DNA of 64,000 nucleotides from Caenorhabditis remanei (taxonomy: Eukaryota; Nematoda; Chromadorea; Rhabditida; Rhabditidae): contig NC_071331.1 of the NCBI RefSeq assembly GCF_010183535.1, positions 11,470,001-11,534,000 of the forward strand, in the 5' to 3' direction. Position numbers and translations under genes: made by a program. This document shows positions 48,215-60,255 of this stretch, in pieces. Below the pieces are notes generated by a model. That model saw only the letters and a list, made by a program, of their open reading frames with translations. It did not search any database and was not told where the DNA came from. Every line of letters starts with the position of its first letter. The stretch's first letter is position 1.

Positions 48215-48784
48215 TTCCACCAATCATTTCGACATTCATCAACACCACGACAGAATCAAACAAACAAAAAACTAACAAAGCAGCAAAATCAGGAACAATT
48301 TAATTCTATTCTCATGTCTTTTTATCTTTCAGTGTCATTTGTTTTTTGAAAATGAAAAGAACAATTTTAAAACTGTTAATTCTTCTCACAAAACTCACCC
48401 AGCTTCGTTCGACTCATCGACTATTTTATCGACCCACAAGAGATTTGGACGCATTTTCAGAAATAAATGAGAAAGTTAAAATTAACGGGGGGGTCATAAG
48501 AGAATTGAATGAATGCAAAGGATGCAGAGATGGAAACGACGGTTGCCATGGAGACTCCTCGGCGCGCGCTTTGCTCGTTGTCCCCTGCTCGGCTTCGAAA
48601 GCCGAAATGTCACACCTGGCATTGGTTTCGATGGGAAAATAATGATGATGAAGGTTTATTGTTAACGATTGAGTTTTGGAGATTTCTGGAAACATGGGAA
48701 AAATAAAATGGATGAAAAAGACGAGGAAAAACATGGGAAAGTTAAAATTCAACGAAATGATACAGGTTGACGGCGACGGGATGA
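48215..48784. other. 3' flanks of flp-1 (+) and rpb-12 (-)
   Basis: Convergent 3' regions. A GC-richer patch (TCGGCGCGCGCTTTGCTCG, near 48557) stands out. The open frames here lack coding support. Confidence 0.5.
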
Positions 48785-49415
48785 TTAGCGGGCGTCGTAG
48801 ACCATCACTGAAAAAAAAATACAAGAATTGAGAGCTAAAAGGAAGGAATAACTTACGCTTTCTGCATCGCTTTTTGTAAAGAATACGATATCCGCATTCT
48901 CGACAACGAATCGCGTCCTTTGGCTTGATCTCGTTCTCGCCGTGGCATTCTGGAAATAAGAAATCAAGTTTTTGGTGGGGTTTTTCAGTTTACTGCATTT
49001 GAGGTTTTAACAAGCCAGACTATTTTGAATTGTTTGTTCGAAACAAAAAAGAACCGACTCTTCAATAGTTATTTTTATGCAAGTTATACAAAGCTTTCCA
49101 GAGAATTTGCACGAAAAGCTTCAGAAAAACGCTGAAGAGATGATTATAGTATTTTCACAAATAAAATCTCTGATACTGTTGTAAAATTATAGTCCTAATC
49201 ACACTTACACATCTAATAATCTTTTTTGACTGCTTTCAACGAGAAAATACCATATTTCAGATGAGCTTATTCAAGAGAAACTCATGTCCCTTGTATCTCT
49301 TCGATTACAATAGTTTTTAAGTACTAATCGATCGAAACATACCTCCACAAATGTAGATCATGCTGTTCGACTTGACATGACCTTGTCCTGGTCCTGGAGT
49401 GGCGCTGCCGTCCAT
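48785..49415 (-). CDS. rpb-12: RPABC4 (Rpb12), shared subunit of RNA polymerases I, II and III
   Basis: Exons 49415-49343, 48949-48857 and 48807-48785; 62 codons. The protein reads [12 protein letters not shown]..., then a zinc ribbon with CGEC and [13 protein letters not shown] and the C-terminal MVYDAR, the hallmark of Rpb12 (human ends in VVFDAR). It is a structural Zn-binding subunit near the Rpb2/Rpb3 interface. It shares a roughly 770-bp divergent promoter region with aly-2. Confidence 0.95.
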
Positions 49416-50189
49416 TCTGAAAATCGTAATCAGTTGAAACGCATTTCGAAAATGTTCAAAGCGATAACAGATGTAATTAAGAAGTTTCAAAGCTAAAAAG
49501 GCAATGAAATACATCGATAATCTTGTCTAACCTATAATTAATTTGAAATAACTATAAGAAATACATGATAACAGGGTTTTTCAAAGAAAAACCGGAGAAG
49601 TTTAAAAATTTAGGCTGATCTTGTATTTTCCTCGTGAACTACACACGCGCTGGCCTAGAATCACAAACGCTAAACAGCAAGCAAGGCGGGATTTCGGAGT
49701 ATCGTTGGCGGGAAAATGAGTCAGAAACTAGCGCGAAACTTCCGAAATTCTGAGATTTCAACCAGAAGTTGATGAATTTGTTCATTCTTTCAGTTTTGGC
49801 TCGTTCACTTCGTCCGCGAGTTATGCATTTTTCTACGAAAAAATTGAGAAAAACGTGTGTTTACTTTGCGAAGAAGACAGATTTCGAAACTTTTCAAATT
49901 TTCCCACATGACTTCGTCTTCCCATACGTTTTTCTGCCAGTTCACACTGTGTTTCTGTCTTTTTCCGAAATTTGACAACGAGAATCCGTTTTTGAACATT
50001 CGAATGTCATTCTCCACTTGTTATTCATTCACTGGGGATCGCTTTTTCGTCCTTCAAATAATGTTTCCGCTTTTTTCTAGAATCTTTGCTCCTTTCAACG
50101 TGAACCTTTTTGTTTTCGCTCTTTTCAAAACGTTTTTTGTGCTTTCCTCGTCCAAATCATCGCTCATTCTGCAATATTTCAGCACGAAA
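49416..50189. promoter_or_regulatory. Divergent promoter region of rpb-12 and aly-2
   Basis: Central GC-richer block at 49630-49760, then a TC-rich 5' leader for aly-2. An ATATTTCAG acceptor at about 50175-50182, 7 bp before the aly-2 ATG, suggests SL trans-splicing. Confidence 0.55.
49706..49716 (+). promoter_or_regulatory. E2F-type site in the rpb-12/aly-2 promoter
   Basis: TGGCGGGAAAA matches the E2F/DP consensus (TTTSSCGC, read on the opposite strand). EFL-1/DPL-1 controls many germline and early embryonic genes in C. elegans, fitting an mRNA export factor; the link is inferred. Confidence 0.45.
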
Positions 50190-51053
50190 ATGGTGAAGGC
50201 GACTCCAATCGACATGGCACTCTCCGACATCATCTCGACCAAGAGAAAGACCAAGAAAGGCGTGAAACGTCCAATCAAAAAGTCAGCCGGAGGAATCAAA
50301 AAACGAGGAAGTTTCTCAAACGCCGGTACTCCCAGACGTCAGAGTGGAGGTGGTCAGGGCGGTGTACGGAAAGTGATCCGCAAGTCTGTCGGTGGTGGAT
50401 CAAATGGTACATGCTTTTGTCAAGTCAATGCTGATTAAAACGAGTGGATTTCAGACAACAGACCAGTCAGAATCAACATTTCGAATCTCGCCGGCACTGT
50501 TTTGTCGAGCGATTTGCAAGAACTCTTCAACGCATTCAATCTTCGTAAAGTTTCCGTGAATTTCAACGAGGATGGAACTCCAGCTGGAACCGGAGATCTC
50601 ACGTTGTCCAAGTACAACGCCGATCGTCTTATTCAGAAGTTCGCCGGTGTCGCTCTCGATGGAAAGGTACGTAAAGCTGGTTATTTTTATTTCCCGTTTA
50701 TGTGTTGGTGCTATTTTTGGAGAAAGAACGAATTGAAAACATTTTCGAAGCGGGAGATATGTTGCGATGTTCAATATTGATTTGAAATCGATAATTTCCA
50801 GGTGATGCACTTCGCCGTTATCGAGACAACCAACGTCAAACCAACGAGAAAGCCCGAAATCCGAGGAACCCCGAATCGCAGAAACTCCGCTGGACGACCA
50901 AACAACAACAAGAAAATCGTACAGAAATCACCAAGAAATCAGAACGCCGCCCGGCCAGCCAAGAAGACTCAGAAGCCAAAACGTGAGCAGAAACCACAGA
51001 AGACTGCGGCGGAGTTGGACGCCGAGCTCGACGCCTACATGTCCCGCTCCTAA
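50190..51053 (+). CDS. aly-2: ALY/REF mRNA export adaptor
   Basis: Exons 50190-50406, 50455-50666 and 50802-51053; 226 codons. The N-terminus has the REF motif MALSDIISTKRK (UAP56/HEL-1 binding helix) and an RG-rich stretch. The central RRM runs from RINISNLAGTVLSSDLQELF (RNP2) to DGKVMHFAVIE and has the usual fold length. A basic, Asn-rich linker leads to a C-terminal motif AAELDAELDAYMSRS, the second UAP56-binding helix. The full architecture of ALY/REF is present. It couples splicing to nuclear export via NXF-1. Confidence 0.95.
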
Positions 51054-51636
51054 ATCGACAACGTACCGGTTCTCTCACACACCCATTCATCTCTCTTTTC
51101 GTTGTTCTTGCTTCTAAAGAAATCCATTTCTTTCTCTCTCTCTGTCTTCCCATCCTTGTTTTACTTGTCTCATCTAATAAATTATTATAAAGCAGAGAGC
51201 TCATCGCTGATAATAACTTCATTGTAAGATAAGTGTATTGCATTATTGCACAACCGACAGAAACTGGAATTAAAGAAAAGGGAAAGGTATAGAATTCACA
51301 AGAGAGGAAGGCACATTCGAAAAGAAAACGGGCTGGAAACTGAAGAAAATGGATTGAGTTTTCAGAAAGTAACTGAAATTTTTGTGAGGGAAAAGCAATA
51401 CATTTACATCTAGTCGGTCAATTTATCACAGGTTGAAATACATAAAATGTGGGGGGAGAAAACTGAAATTCAAATATTTTTATGAGTCATGTTTCGAATT
51501 TTTTTGAGAGAAAAGGAGAAAACTACTACTGGGGGGAAGGAATGGTTGTGCGCGGAAATGGAAAATAAATGGAGAAAAGAAGTAGATTTATAAGAAGATG
51601 GAAATTAAGAAGACGTCGAATGGACACTCGGATGGT
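51054..51636. other. 3' flanks of aly-2 (+) and nrfl-1 (-)
   Basis: Convergent 3'UTRs. A CT-rich tract lies near 51110-51150 and AATAAA near 51176. No gene seen. Confidence 0.5.
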
Positions 51637-54600
51637 TTACATGTTGCTGACCATTTGGTATTTCTCGTGGAGAGACATCTCGTGCCTGCAAATAAATTAT
51701 TTAAGAGAGATTTGAGTCATTAGAAGTGAAACTGCGCTCCGCTGAAATAGAAAAACACACAGAAAATGTCGCTAGAGCGCGTTTTCTAAACTTTTTGAAG
51801 CGCTAATAGAAGTGAGAGCGAAGAAACGGTATGAGCGCAAAACACCATGAAAAAAACTCACAAATGATTCTTTCGGTTCTTCATGCGAAGACGTTCGCGA
51901 GCCTCGCTGGCCGACAAGTGGTAGATGTCATCGTCGTCGTATCCTGAAATTCAAAAATTCATTTGACTATACATATCATAACCCGAATCCCGTACCACTA
52001 GTCGAGCTAGCCGCGTATCCATGACTGGATCCATTGCTCAATGGAGACGGCTGTTGTTGACTATGATGGTGGTGGTGATGAGTTTGAGAGTGTTGTTCGT
52101 GTTGTTGATGAGATTGAGTTGCGTACGATGGAACGTACTGAAAATAAGAGAATTGAATAAAGAGGCTGTGTGCTGAGTTGATATGTTTTAACAGGTGGGA
52201 ATTAGGGTTAGTGAAGTTGATGAGTTCATAGTGAGTGATGAATAAAGAAGGACAGAGCAGGTCCAGTTTAGATATCCCAGTAATCTAAAGTTACTGAAAC
52301 AGCCAAATGTCTCTAGGTTTCTGGATTGCTATTTGGAAATGGTACAAAAATGAAATATCAATCTCTTTCTGTGTCCAAATAAAGATTTAGTAGAACTCAT
52401 ACTGATGCGCAGAAATTGAAGTAAATGCGCTCCACCGGAACTTAAAAGTGAATCAGTGAGAATAGAAGCGACGCAGACCACAAAGGAGCCTTGAGTATCG
52501 AGAGAGCGCGTATTCTAAAACTGAGCCCATCAAATTTACGCACTTGAAACTTTCTACAGAATCGGGAAGAATTGGAAAAGTAAAAAATTTTTGACTGTTT
52601 CACGTTCTCATGTTAGGAACAATAACGTTGCGAGTGCGATCTAATGTATCTCGATTGTCGAAATAAAAATGTCGGAACTTTTTTCAAAAAATTCTAGCAA
52701 CCATTTTGTTAATATTACAGGTGTGAGAAGCATACAAAAACTAATTGAAAGTCTAACTGAAGATGTTATCACACATGAATGAACTCAAAAACTTCTGCCA
52801 AAACCCAAGACCCAAAAAAGCCAAAAATAAATATAAAAACCTGATGCGAGACTGGCACATCAACGGCACTTTCGCGATGAGAAGAGAGTGAAGAGACGGA
52901 AGAAGCGTCTTCTGCAGATGGTAGCTCCTCGGTGTGACTATGGATGGTCACACTATTTCCGACAGTCGGAAGACTGACATTTCCAAAGACTTGATCCATG
53001 AGATCTCCGGATTCAGCTGGTGGAGCTGCGTACGCATCGTAGGCTGTGGTGGATTCCTGTATGAGAGAAATGAAACTGAGAAAGAGAAAGAAAGCTGCAT
53101 GTGAGTTAACAGAAACTTTCGATAAAAAGAAAGAGAACTGAATGGAGACAGAAAGAAAACGCTCTGAAAAACAAACTGAAAGTGATCCGACAGGGAACCG
53201 ATGAGAAGGGGAATCAAAGGAGCCGGTTTCAGAGAGAAAGGAAAGTTGGATGGCTGGAATTCAGAACCGCTTAGTATCAGATTCCAATCATCCAAACTAA
53301 CCTTCTCCATGACACCGAAAGAAGTAAAGCAAAGAAAAAGAAAGAAGAGAGAGAGAGGAGTACGGTAGAAGCCCTTTTGATCGGTATAGTTTTGTCGGAT
53401 CACTCACGTTTAGAAACGAGCAAGTTGTTACAGTTATTGTGTCCATTTGATTCTCTTGATTTTCAGTTGATACCTTGTATTGATAGGAGGCTGTGTTGCT
53501 AGAGATGGTCTCCGTCTTCGTCGTGGTTGTCATCTTCGAGATTTCACGTTCCTCGTTGACTTGGATGCTCTGGAAATGGAATGATCAATGTGCAGCAGTT
53601 GCATTAAGGTTGTCAAGTTGAAATTTATTTTGTGAGAACTTTGAAACAGCAAGATTACAGAGACAGTTGTAGAAGGAATTGATGTTGAGAAGCGTATGGT
53701 TCTGCTATTGTCGTGGGAAACCAGCTCATAGAATAAGATACAAATCATTTTAATTTATATAAAATTTTACGGGTGACTCAGACGACATCAAAACGTGCCA
53801 AATGACGAGTTAGCTATTGGAAATTTCGCCTTTCAATCCTCATCCAAATCGGCTAGGACAAGACTTTAAATTTCAGAAAAATCTCTAAAAACGACTTATT
53901 CTTTCCACATTCTTATTAGGGCGCCACACGTCTTACAACCGCGCTCTACTGAAACCGATGAAAATTGTGTGCGAAATTGAGAGACTCAGAGAAAAAGAGA
54001 CAATTCTTAAGGGAATTTCGGTGGAGCGCAGTTGTAAGAACTCTGCGCAGCTGATAACAAATTTGAATTATTTGAAGCGCATTCTGGGGATCTCTATAAT
54101 TTTTCTGTTTCATGCGTTTGCTTTCATCGTTTCTCCTTTTCAAGCTTCTAATTATTTTCCATTCCAACTATCATCCTTTAACTCACATGTGGATTCAATG
54201 GTTGAATATCATATCCATTGGTCTTCGCAACTGGAACTTCCTCATGATAAGTCTCCACATTGATTTCTGGTGCAAATCTCTCCACATTATCCCATGAATA
54301 CGGGATACTGTGGTCTCTGTGATACTTGTCAACGTCTTCTGAAGCAACCAAAAGTGTCGTTTTCATGTTGTCCTTCTTGATAAGAGACACGACTTCTTTG
54401 TGTCCAGTGTTTGGATAGATCAGTTCTCCATTCACTCCGACGATTCTCTGTCCAATCACGAGTCCAGCTGCTTGTCCGATTCCTCCGTTATCGACAGTTC
54501 CGATGAAGTGACCACGGTTACGTTCGGCATGAAGATTGAATCCGAACTCTTGGTCAGGAGTGCTCTTTTTCTGTAAGGAAAGAAAATCAGTTTATTCTCA

Positions 54601-57600
54601 CCCTTCTAAACAGTAACTAACCAATTCAGCGAGTCGTGGCAAATAGGGCATTGCGTCGGTTGGTGGCGGTGGTGGTGGCACGAAGACTGGCGTTTCTTTC
54701 GACTGAAAAAAGAAATTGAACAATAAATAGAGGAAAGAAAGTCATTTTGTATGGGAACATTTGATCTCAAAAGAGGCAAAAGGTCAAGACTGAAAAACCA
54801 TTTCTTCTTTTGACTCTCTCTTTTTGCGTGGCTGGCACACACTCAATCGGAGATAAGAAACAGTAAATTGGTTTCAATTTTCTTTTATTATTGTTGGAAA
54901 AAGAGTCAGAGAACACAAAGGAAAGTGAGAATGTCAGATTTTTTGCCGAGTTGGTTTAAGAAATAAATTGAAGCTAGTCATATGAAAAAAAGAATGAATA
55001 GAACAGAATCCTCTCATATCCTATTTCTAAACACTCTGAAACAGTAACAAGACGAATCCAAGTAAAATACAACATTCTAACGCATGGGGGGAGAAACCTG
55101 AAGACGTTGTTGTATTCAGTTGTTGCGCCAATATAATTGGTCGTTTTGGGTGAAAACGATACTTTTGTCGGACAAGGCAGATAGAAGACGAACGGGTAGT
55201 TGAGGGAGGGGGGATAGAGGAATGGCAGATGTGAGAATTGAATGTGAATTAGGTGGAACATTTTGGAAAGAAATGTAGAAAAAAGAAGGGGTGGCTATCG
55301 GATACTACTTGCTACTTTTGATTCTTCTGGAATAGCGATGAAGTTCAGTTTCTACAAATTTTTATATTTGTAACGGAGGAAAATTAATCTAGTGATATTC
55401 CTTTCTCTTTAAAAAAAACTTGAAAAAAAAATTTCCTGTCACAAGGGTACGATTTGTGGTTTCTAAGATAACAAACGGATTGAAAGTGTGTATAGAATGC
55501 CCTTCGAATACAGTTTTGGTGAAAGCTGAATACGACTCCAGAAGAATATTTAACTGCTGGGCACCTAATTAAAACTGAAACAAGAAACCGAAACGTGACA
55601 TCTTCATTTCCTAGCTTTCCATACTCAGAAATATACAAATCTATGAATATCTTTGTTCGTATTACAGATACAGATTAGCACCTAACCCACTCACTTTTCA
55701 AAATACCACTCTGAAACAGTATCATATTTTCCCACTCCATCTCCTCCCACCATCTCAAAATTTACCTTGCTGCACGAACTCGAACATCTTTGAATAAGAA
55801 AGTTGAATGGGTTAGAGCAACGTCTCATTTTACTGATTTTTTATTCAAAAAATGGCAGGAAGTTCGAAGGGGAAACGAAGTGTGAAAAGATACGGTTGTC
55901 ATTGGCAACGGGCGAAGTGAAAGAGAGCAAGAGGGTGAGAAGTTATATAGAAAATATTTTGATGAAGTAGTAAACTTTCGAACCGAAAAACTTTTTTAAT
56001 GGAAAATTGAATCTATAATATCAGGGGATCGAATTTTATCTGCTCTGAACTTATTCGAAACATTTACAAAAAAGTTTTCCCGGTTTCATTAAACCTTTGA
56101 AATGGGAAGCATTATCTAGTAACTATTTCATTCGACGAACTTTCCAAATTCTAGAAATCCCTTTCTGATTCCCCTCAGAATCTTCTTAATTCCAACTTTG
56201 AACCGGTTGATTCCTCCAACTATCCAATCACTACACAACAGAAAAAAAAGAAAAAAAGAGATTCGGTGCATACCTAATTTCTTCTTCGTCAGTGCATACA
56301 AGGAATCCAATTTCGACTATTTTTTTCTCTTTCTAGAAGAGGATCAAAAGTGGACAGGAAGAGAAAATAAAAGCGATGAATATAATAAAAACCGAGTGGG
56401 GCCAAGGACATCGTCTCGAGAGAGAAAAAAGGGAAGTGGTGTTGGAAGAATAATAACAATAGGAAGGAGAAGGGAACAAGAGATGAACAGAGTAATAGAA
56501 ATTGAACATGGATTGAAAATTGAAAAGAAAGAGAAGAAGAAGAGGATTACAAGTATGGGAGTATCAGTGACGAAAGGGGAATTATGACTTTTTGGGTAAA
56601 CAAGATTCCAGAAGGAATCAGTTACTTCGAAAATTGAAAAAGGTAACATCATCTAGACTTTATTATTAGAATAGGACCTTTTTTCTTTTATGTGGAATTA
56701 GAATCCAATAATACCACATCTGGAAAAAGCAGTTTCACGAACCTACTGAAACAGTGAACTTTCAGACGTGTTCGATAATAGAAAGGATAACTCAGAACTG
56801 AAGCTTGTTGAAAGAAACGAAAAAAAAAGCTTCAAATAGAAATAAAGCAGATTCTTTCGGTATGTTGAACTATTTGAGACCAATCATTTAAAAAATTCAT
56901 AAAAGACTAGAGAAAGAGAACAGATAACATATACTTTTCAATGATTTTTCTGAAAAAGAAAGACCAGGCCGTGACGAAAATTGCCACGGCTCAGCCCGCA
57001 GGCCCGGCTAAAAAAATTTGAACTAAATTTTTAACTAAATTTTGAACGAAAATTTGAATTTTTACTATCCAATCAAAAGCTAGTTATGCATCAAAACAAT
57101 TTTACTTTCTAATGCAAAATTTTGTTTTTAATCAAAAAATTTGTTAAAAATAGGTACCTCTTTTGAAGCCGGGATTTCGGGACTGAAAATTGCAAGTATG
57201 GACAACAGGACTTAAGATGAATCGAAATTAAGAAGAGTTTTAACATTCAAATAGCATTTTTGAAACAGGTAAAAATCGCGAGCTCATTAAAAGTGGTACT
57301 GTTTCAATCAGTTAGGAAGTAAATAGATATCAATCAAAAAGTACTCGATAGTTGATTATTATGATTAAAAACAAAATGACAATTTCAGATTCCAAGACCA
57401 AAACGTATTCTTATTGGCATAAGATCAACAATACCGAAAAAAAAATATCACAAATTTTAGAGTGACTGGAACAGAAATGATTTCTCCAAAATGTCGCACC
57501 TAGTCGCAACTCAAACGATGTCTCTTACAACAACATAATACAAATCTAAGCAGTGATTCAGGAATAAAGTCACCAAAAGTCATCTTATTCATATGCTCAT

Positions 57601-57904
57601 TGAGCTCTCTCTCTCCCCCTTCACGTCTATTTGTCCACCTTGCCAAACAACCAATCCAACCGACAAACAAGAACAGAACGGTCGTCGGAGAGGAGATAGA
57701 AAGGTACACGTTTCTCTCTTGTTTTCAATTGTTTTGGACCCAACATTGACCGGATGGTTGGACATTTCCAATCTTCTTCTTTACTCTCTTTTGGTTCTTT
57801 TTAGTAAACGAATTGGTGAAAGATACCGCCGACAAACATATTGACAATGGGGCGAATAGAAGAATTGGGGGAATTCCACTTACCTTGTCAACCAATGACG
57901 TCAT
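51637..57904 (-). CDS. nrfl-1: NHERF-like PDZ scaffold protein
   Basis: Coding exons on the minus strand: 57904-57884 (first exon, MTSLVDK), 54702-54622, 54570-54187, 53569-53408, 53056-52841, 52137-51996, 51943-51862, 51685-51637. All joins are in phase, 378 codons. The 54.6-kb exon has a PPPPPP run leading into a PDZ domain that starts PYLPRLAELKK and continues EFGFNLHAERNRGHFIGTV, with GFNL as the carboxylate-binding loop. The middle is Ser/Thr-rich, then Gln/His-rich (TQSHQQHEQHSQTHHHHHH). The C-terminus EKYQMVSNM resembles the ezrin/moesin-binding tail of NHERF proteins (..KRELFSNL). The role is to link membrane transporters to ERM-1 at apical surfaces. Only one PDZ domain is visible; any other lies outside the window or in another isoform. 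ATGGAGAAG at 53302-53310, with a donor in phase 0, may be an internal alternative start. Confidence 0.8.
52236..52256 (-). ncRNA. Candidate 21U-RNA in an nrfl-1 intron, sense
   Basis: Core at 52295-52302 (minus); TGCT gives a 5' T at 39 nt. Confidence 0.55.
52640..52660 (+). ncRNA. Candidate 21U-RNA in an nrfl-1 intron, antisense
   Basis: Core at 52595-52602 (plus); CGAT gives a 5' T at 38 nt. Confidence 0.55.
53583..53603 (-). ncRNA. Candidate 21U-RNA in an nrfl-1 intron, sense
   Basis: Core at 53642-53649 (minus); TAAT gives a 5' T at 39 nt. Confidence 0.55.
53931..54042. repeat. Short inverted-repeat element (MITE-like), copy 4, in an nrfl-1 intron
   Basis: TCTTACAACCGCGCTCTACTG at the left, purine-rich GAGACTCAGAGAAAAAGAGAC interior, GGTGGAGCGCAGTTGTAAG at the right. 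Same family as the copies at 7.84 and 16.96 kb. Confidence 0.75.
54152..54172 (+). ncRNA. Candidate 21U-RNA in an nrfl-1 intron, antisense
   Basis: Core at 54105-54112 (plus), just right of the inverted-repeat element; TAAT gives a 5' T at 40 nt. Confidence 0.5.
54977..54997 (-). ncRNA. Candidate 21U-RNA in an nrfl-1 intron, sense
   Basis: Core at 55037-55044 (minus); TATT gives a 5' T at 40 nt. Confidence 0.5.
55654..55674 (-). ncRNA. Candidate 21U-RNA in an nrfl-1 intron, sense
   Basis: Core at 55712-55719 (minus); TAAT gives a 5' T at 38 nt. Confidence 0.55.
56687..56707 (-). ncRNA. Candidate 21U-RNA in an nrfl-1 intron, sense
   Basis: Core at 56747-56754 (minus); TATT gives a 5' T at 40 nt. 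Another YRNT sits at 37 nt. Confidence 0.45.
57201..57221 (-). ncRNA. Candidate 21U-RNA in an nrfl-1 intron, sense
   Basis: Core at 57261-57268 (minus); CGAT gives a 5' T at 40 nt. Divergent from the plus-strand core at 57299. Confidence 0.5.
57345..57365 (+). ncRNA. Candidate 21U-RNA in an nrfl-1 intron, antisense
   Basis: Core at 57299-57306 (plus); TACT gives a 5' T at 39 nt. Forms a divergent pair with the minus-strand core 30 bp to its left. Confidence 0.55.
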
Positions 57905-58850
57905 CTTATTTTCAGATCAAAGGTTCGAATTCAAATTCAGGAATAGTGAATTTATGTGAGGAAAGTGAGACGAATGAAATGGAATAAATTGAGATAAAAT
58001 CTCGTCTCTAACCGCCTTTGTAAGATTTATGATCGAGATGACTAATAATAATCGGAACGGAATTTCTCTGCGGGCTGGTGTCATTTCTCAGAATCTGGTG
58101 TCAATTTTCAACAATTATGAATAATCTGAGAGATTTGATATGCGAAAAGTTTCCAACTGTGGCATGGGAACTGTTAGCGAGGAATATAGAAAGGTAGAGT
58201 AAACGTTGGAAAAATTATTTCACATACTTAAATCAGTATTCTGAAACCCAAACGATTTTTCTTTTTGTTCGGAACACAAGTTTTGAAGATCTAAAAAGTT
58301 CTGTTTCTGTAGCATGACTTATTGTTAGAAAAGGTGAACGTATCTGATCCGCAGAACTTATGGTTTTTCAGTCTGAAGAACAAGATTTCATTATTCGATT
58401 TTCGAGTAAAGCAGGGTCGTCCAAACAACGCAATGCGGTTTATTCCATATAAAAAAGGAATGATTTTGAAAGGGTAAATAGTTTGGAGACTAGAATATAG
58501 AGAGCATCAGATTTCCATTTTTCAAAATTTACAGTTTCATAAAAATATCAAAAGATGGAAAAATTTTTGAAATTGTTAGTAACGATCTCTCAAGATTATT
58601 TGCTATGAACCAAATTTACTGACGCTGATTCTCAAAAAGCCATGATTGCACAATTATTTATTCATCATGTAAAAATCATGATGGGGACTGCAGAACCCTA
58701 ATTGAGAATCCATTGGTGAAAAAAGTGTCAGAAAATTTTGATTTCATGTTTTTTCTACATCGATTTTTTAAGTTTTTTGTCACAAGTTAAAAGTTGTTGT
58801 TTTCTGTTTCAAAACTGCAACTTGTAGGTTCTTCGCTTTCATTGAACTAT

Positions 58851-58871
58851 TGAACCATTAGAAAATCCCAT
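58851..58871 (+). ncRNA. Candidate 21U-RNA upstream of the short nrfl-1 first exon, antisense
   Basis: Core at 58804-58811 (plus); TATT gives a 5' T at 40 nt. Confidence 0.5.
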
Positions 58872-60255
58872 ACAGTTTATTCACACTCTGAACATGAACC
58901 TTTTTTCAATTCTTCAACACTAGTTTTGTTCCTGTAATCATCCTGTGGACCCCTCTAACTCCATCATCCCTAAAAAAAATCCAAAAAACATCTGAACCAA
59001 AGCAAATACAAAAAGAACCACTCGAATGTCTCAAAAAGAATAAAACGACTAAATATATCCGATTACTAGCTAACAAATTCTTCCAGAGAAAGCGAAGAAA
59101 GCAAATACATGAAAAGAAGAAAAGTGTCTGTATATTTTCCGACAAGTTATGAATCGTTTCCCCCCAAAACGTTTTATGTTATTCGTTTTCTTATTTGTCA
59201 AGGTATAGAAGTATGATGGATGAAGTACTTATTCAAAAGAAGAAGAGAGAAAAGTTATAAGCAATTAGAACTAAAAAAGAACAGAGGATAACCTTGGAAA
59301 GGGTATTCTTATATTCAAGAGAATAACTGTAACACCACAAAATTAGATGAAGAATGTTGTCTTCTTCTGAATCTAGAATATATTCGATGCGTCATGCTTC
59401 GATAACTGTGAAGAAGGAGACGAGAGAGTGGATCTTTTAGAAGAGACGCAGATGGAGAAACGGAAAAGAATGAGACAAGAAAAGGGCAGGTGAAGGATAA
59501 AAAACAAGAGGAAGGTGTCTAATGGAGGACCAATTATGGTGGAAGGTCGTATTGAAGAGGGGGAGAAGGAAAATGGTGATTGGGTGGAAGTGAAGGGTTT
59601 GTTGCAGGAGGAAGTGATATCTGACGGCAATATCTTAGGCAACAAAGGTAGATATAGTTCCGAACCAGGGCTCGGCAAATTATTTGAATTCTTGTTTTGA
59701 ATTTTTGATATATTTGGTGAAAGTTGACCAATCTATTCAAAACTTTCTAGGACAGTTCCAAACAACTCTCCATCAATATTGAATAGAACAGTAGTTTTGA
59801 AGCTATCAGCACGAAACGGAAAAAAAAAACTTTTTTAAATTTCAGGGAAACTTCGTCAAAAATTTTGCATTCTTCAAATATAACTTCAGGAATTTTTTTT
59901 TAAGCTATCAATATCTGGGTTTTGTGAATCAGAATAATTGAGTTTTTCGATTATTGATACTTCCAAAATTTAGGATTTATGCTGTTCCATCCAGAAAATT
60001 AGTACAGTAATTCACATTCTTTAGATTCCTTTTCTCAAAATTCCGAACTTATGAAATTAACTATTGCAACGTCTCCTTCTTCTCAATTTTCACAGTTTCA
60101 ACGAAACCATGAATGTCTTCAACAAAACAGAGCAAGTGTTTCCTCGTGTACAAAAAATCATTTTGATTCAAAAAGTTTGAAATCAATGAGACATATATGA
60201 TTGTTTCAAAACCGTATACTAGAAACGATACTCAAAAATATTGAGTTTCAGAACA

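Noticed and set aside
48346..48642. 98-codon plus-strand frame after flp-1
   Set aside because: Lies in the flp-1 3' flank, with no splice or family support; the GC-rich patch explains the open frame.
55766..55791. Possible nrfl-1 first exon encoding MFEFVQQ
   Set aside because: Ends in phase 1, while the next acceptor at 54702 needs phase 0.
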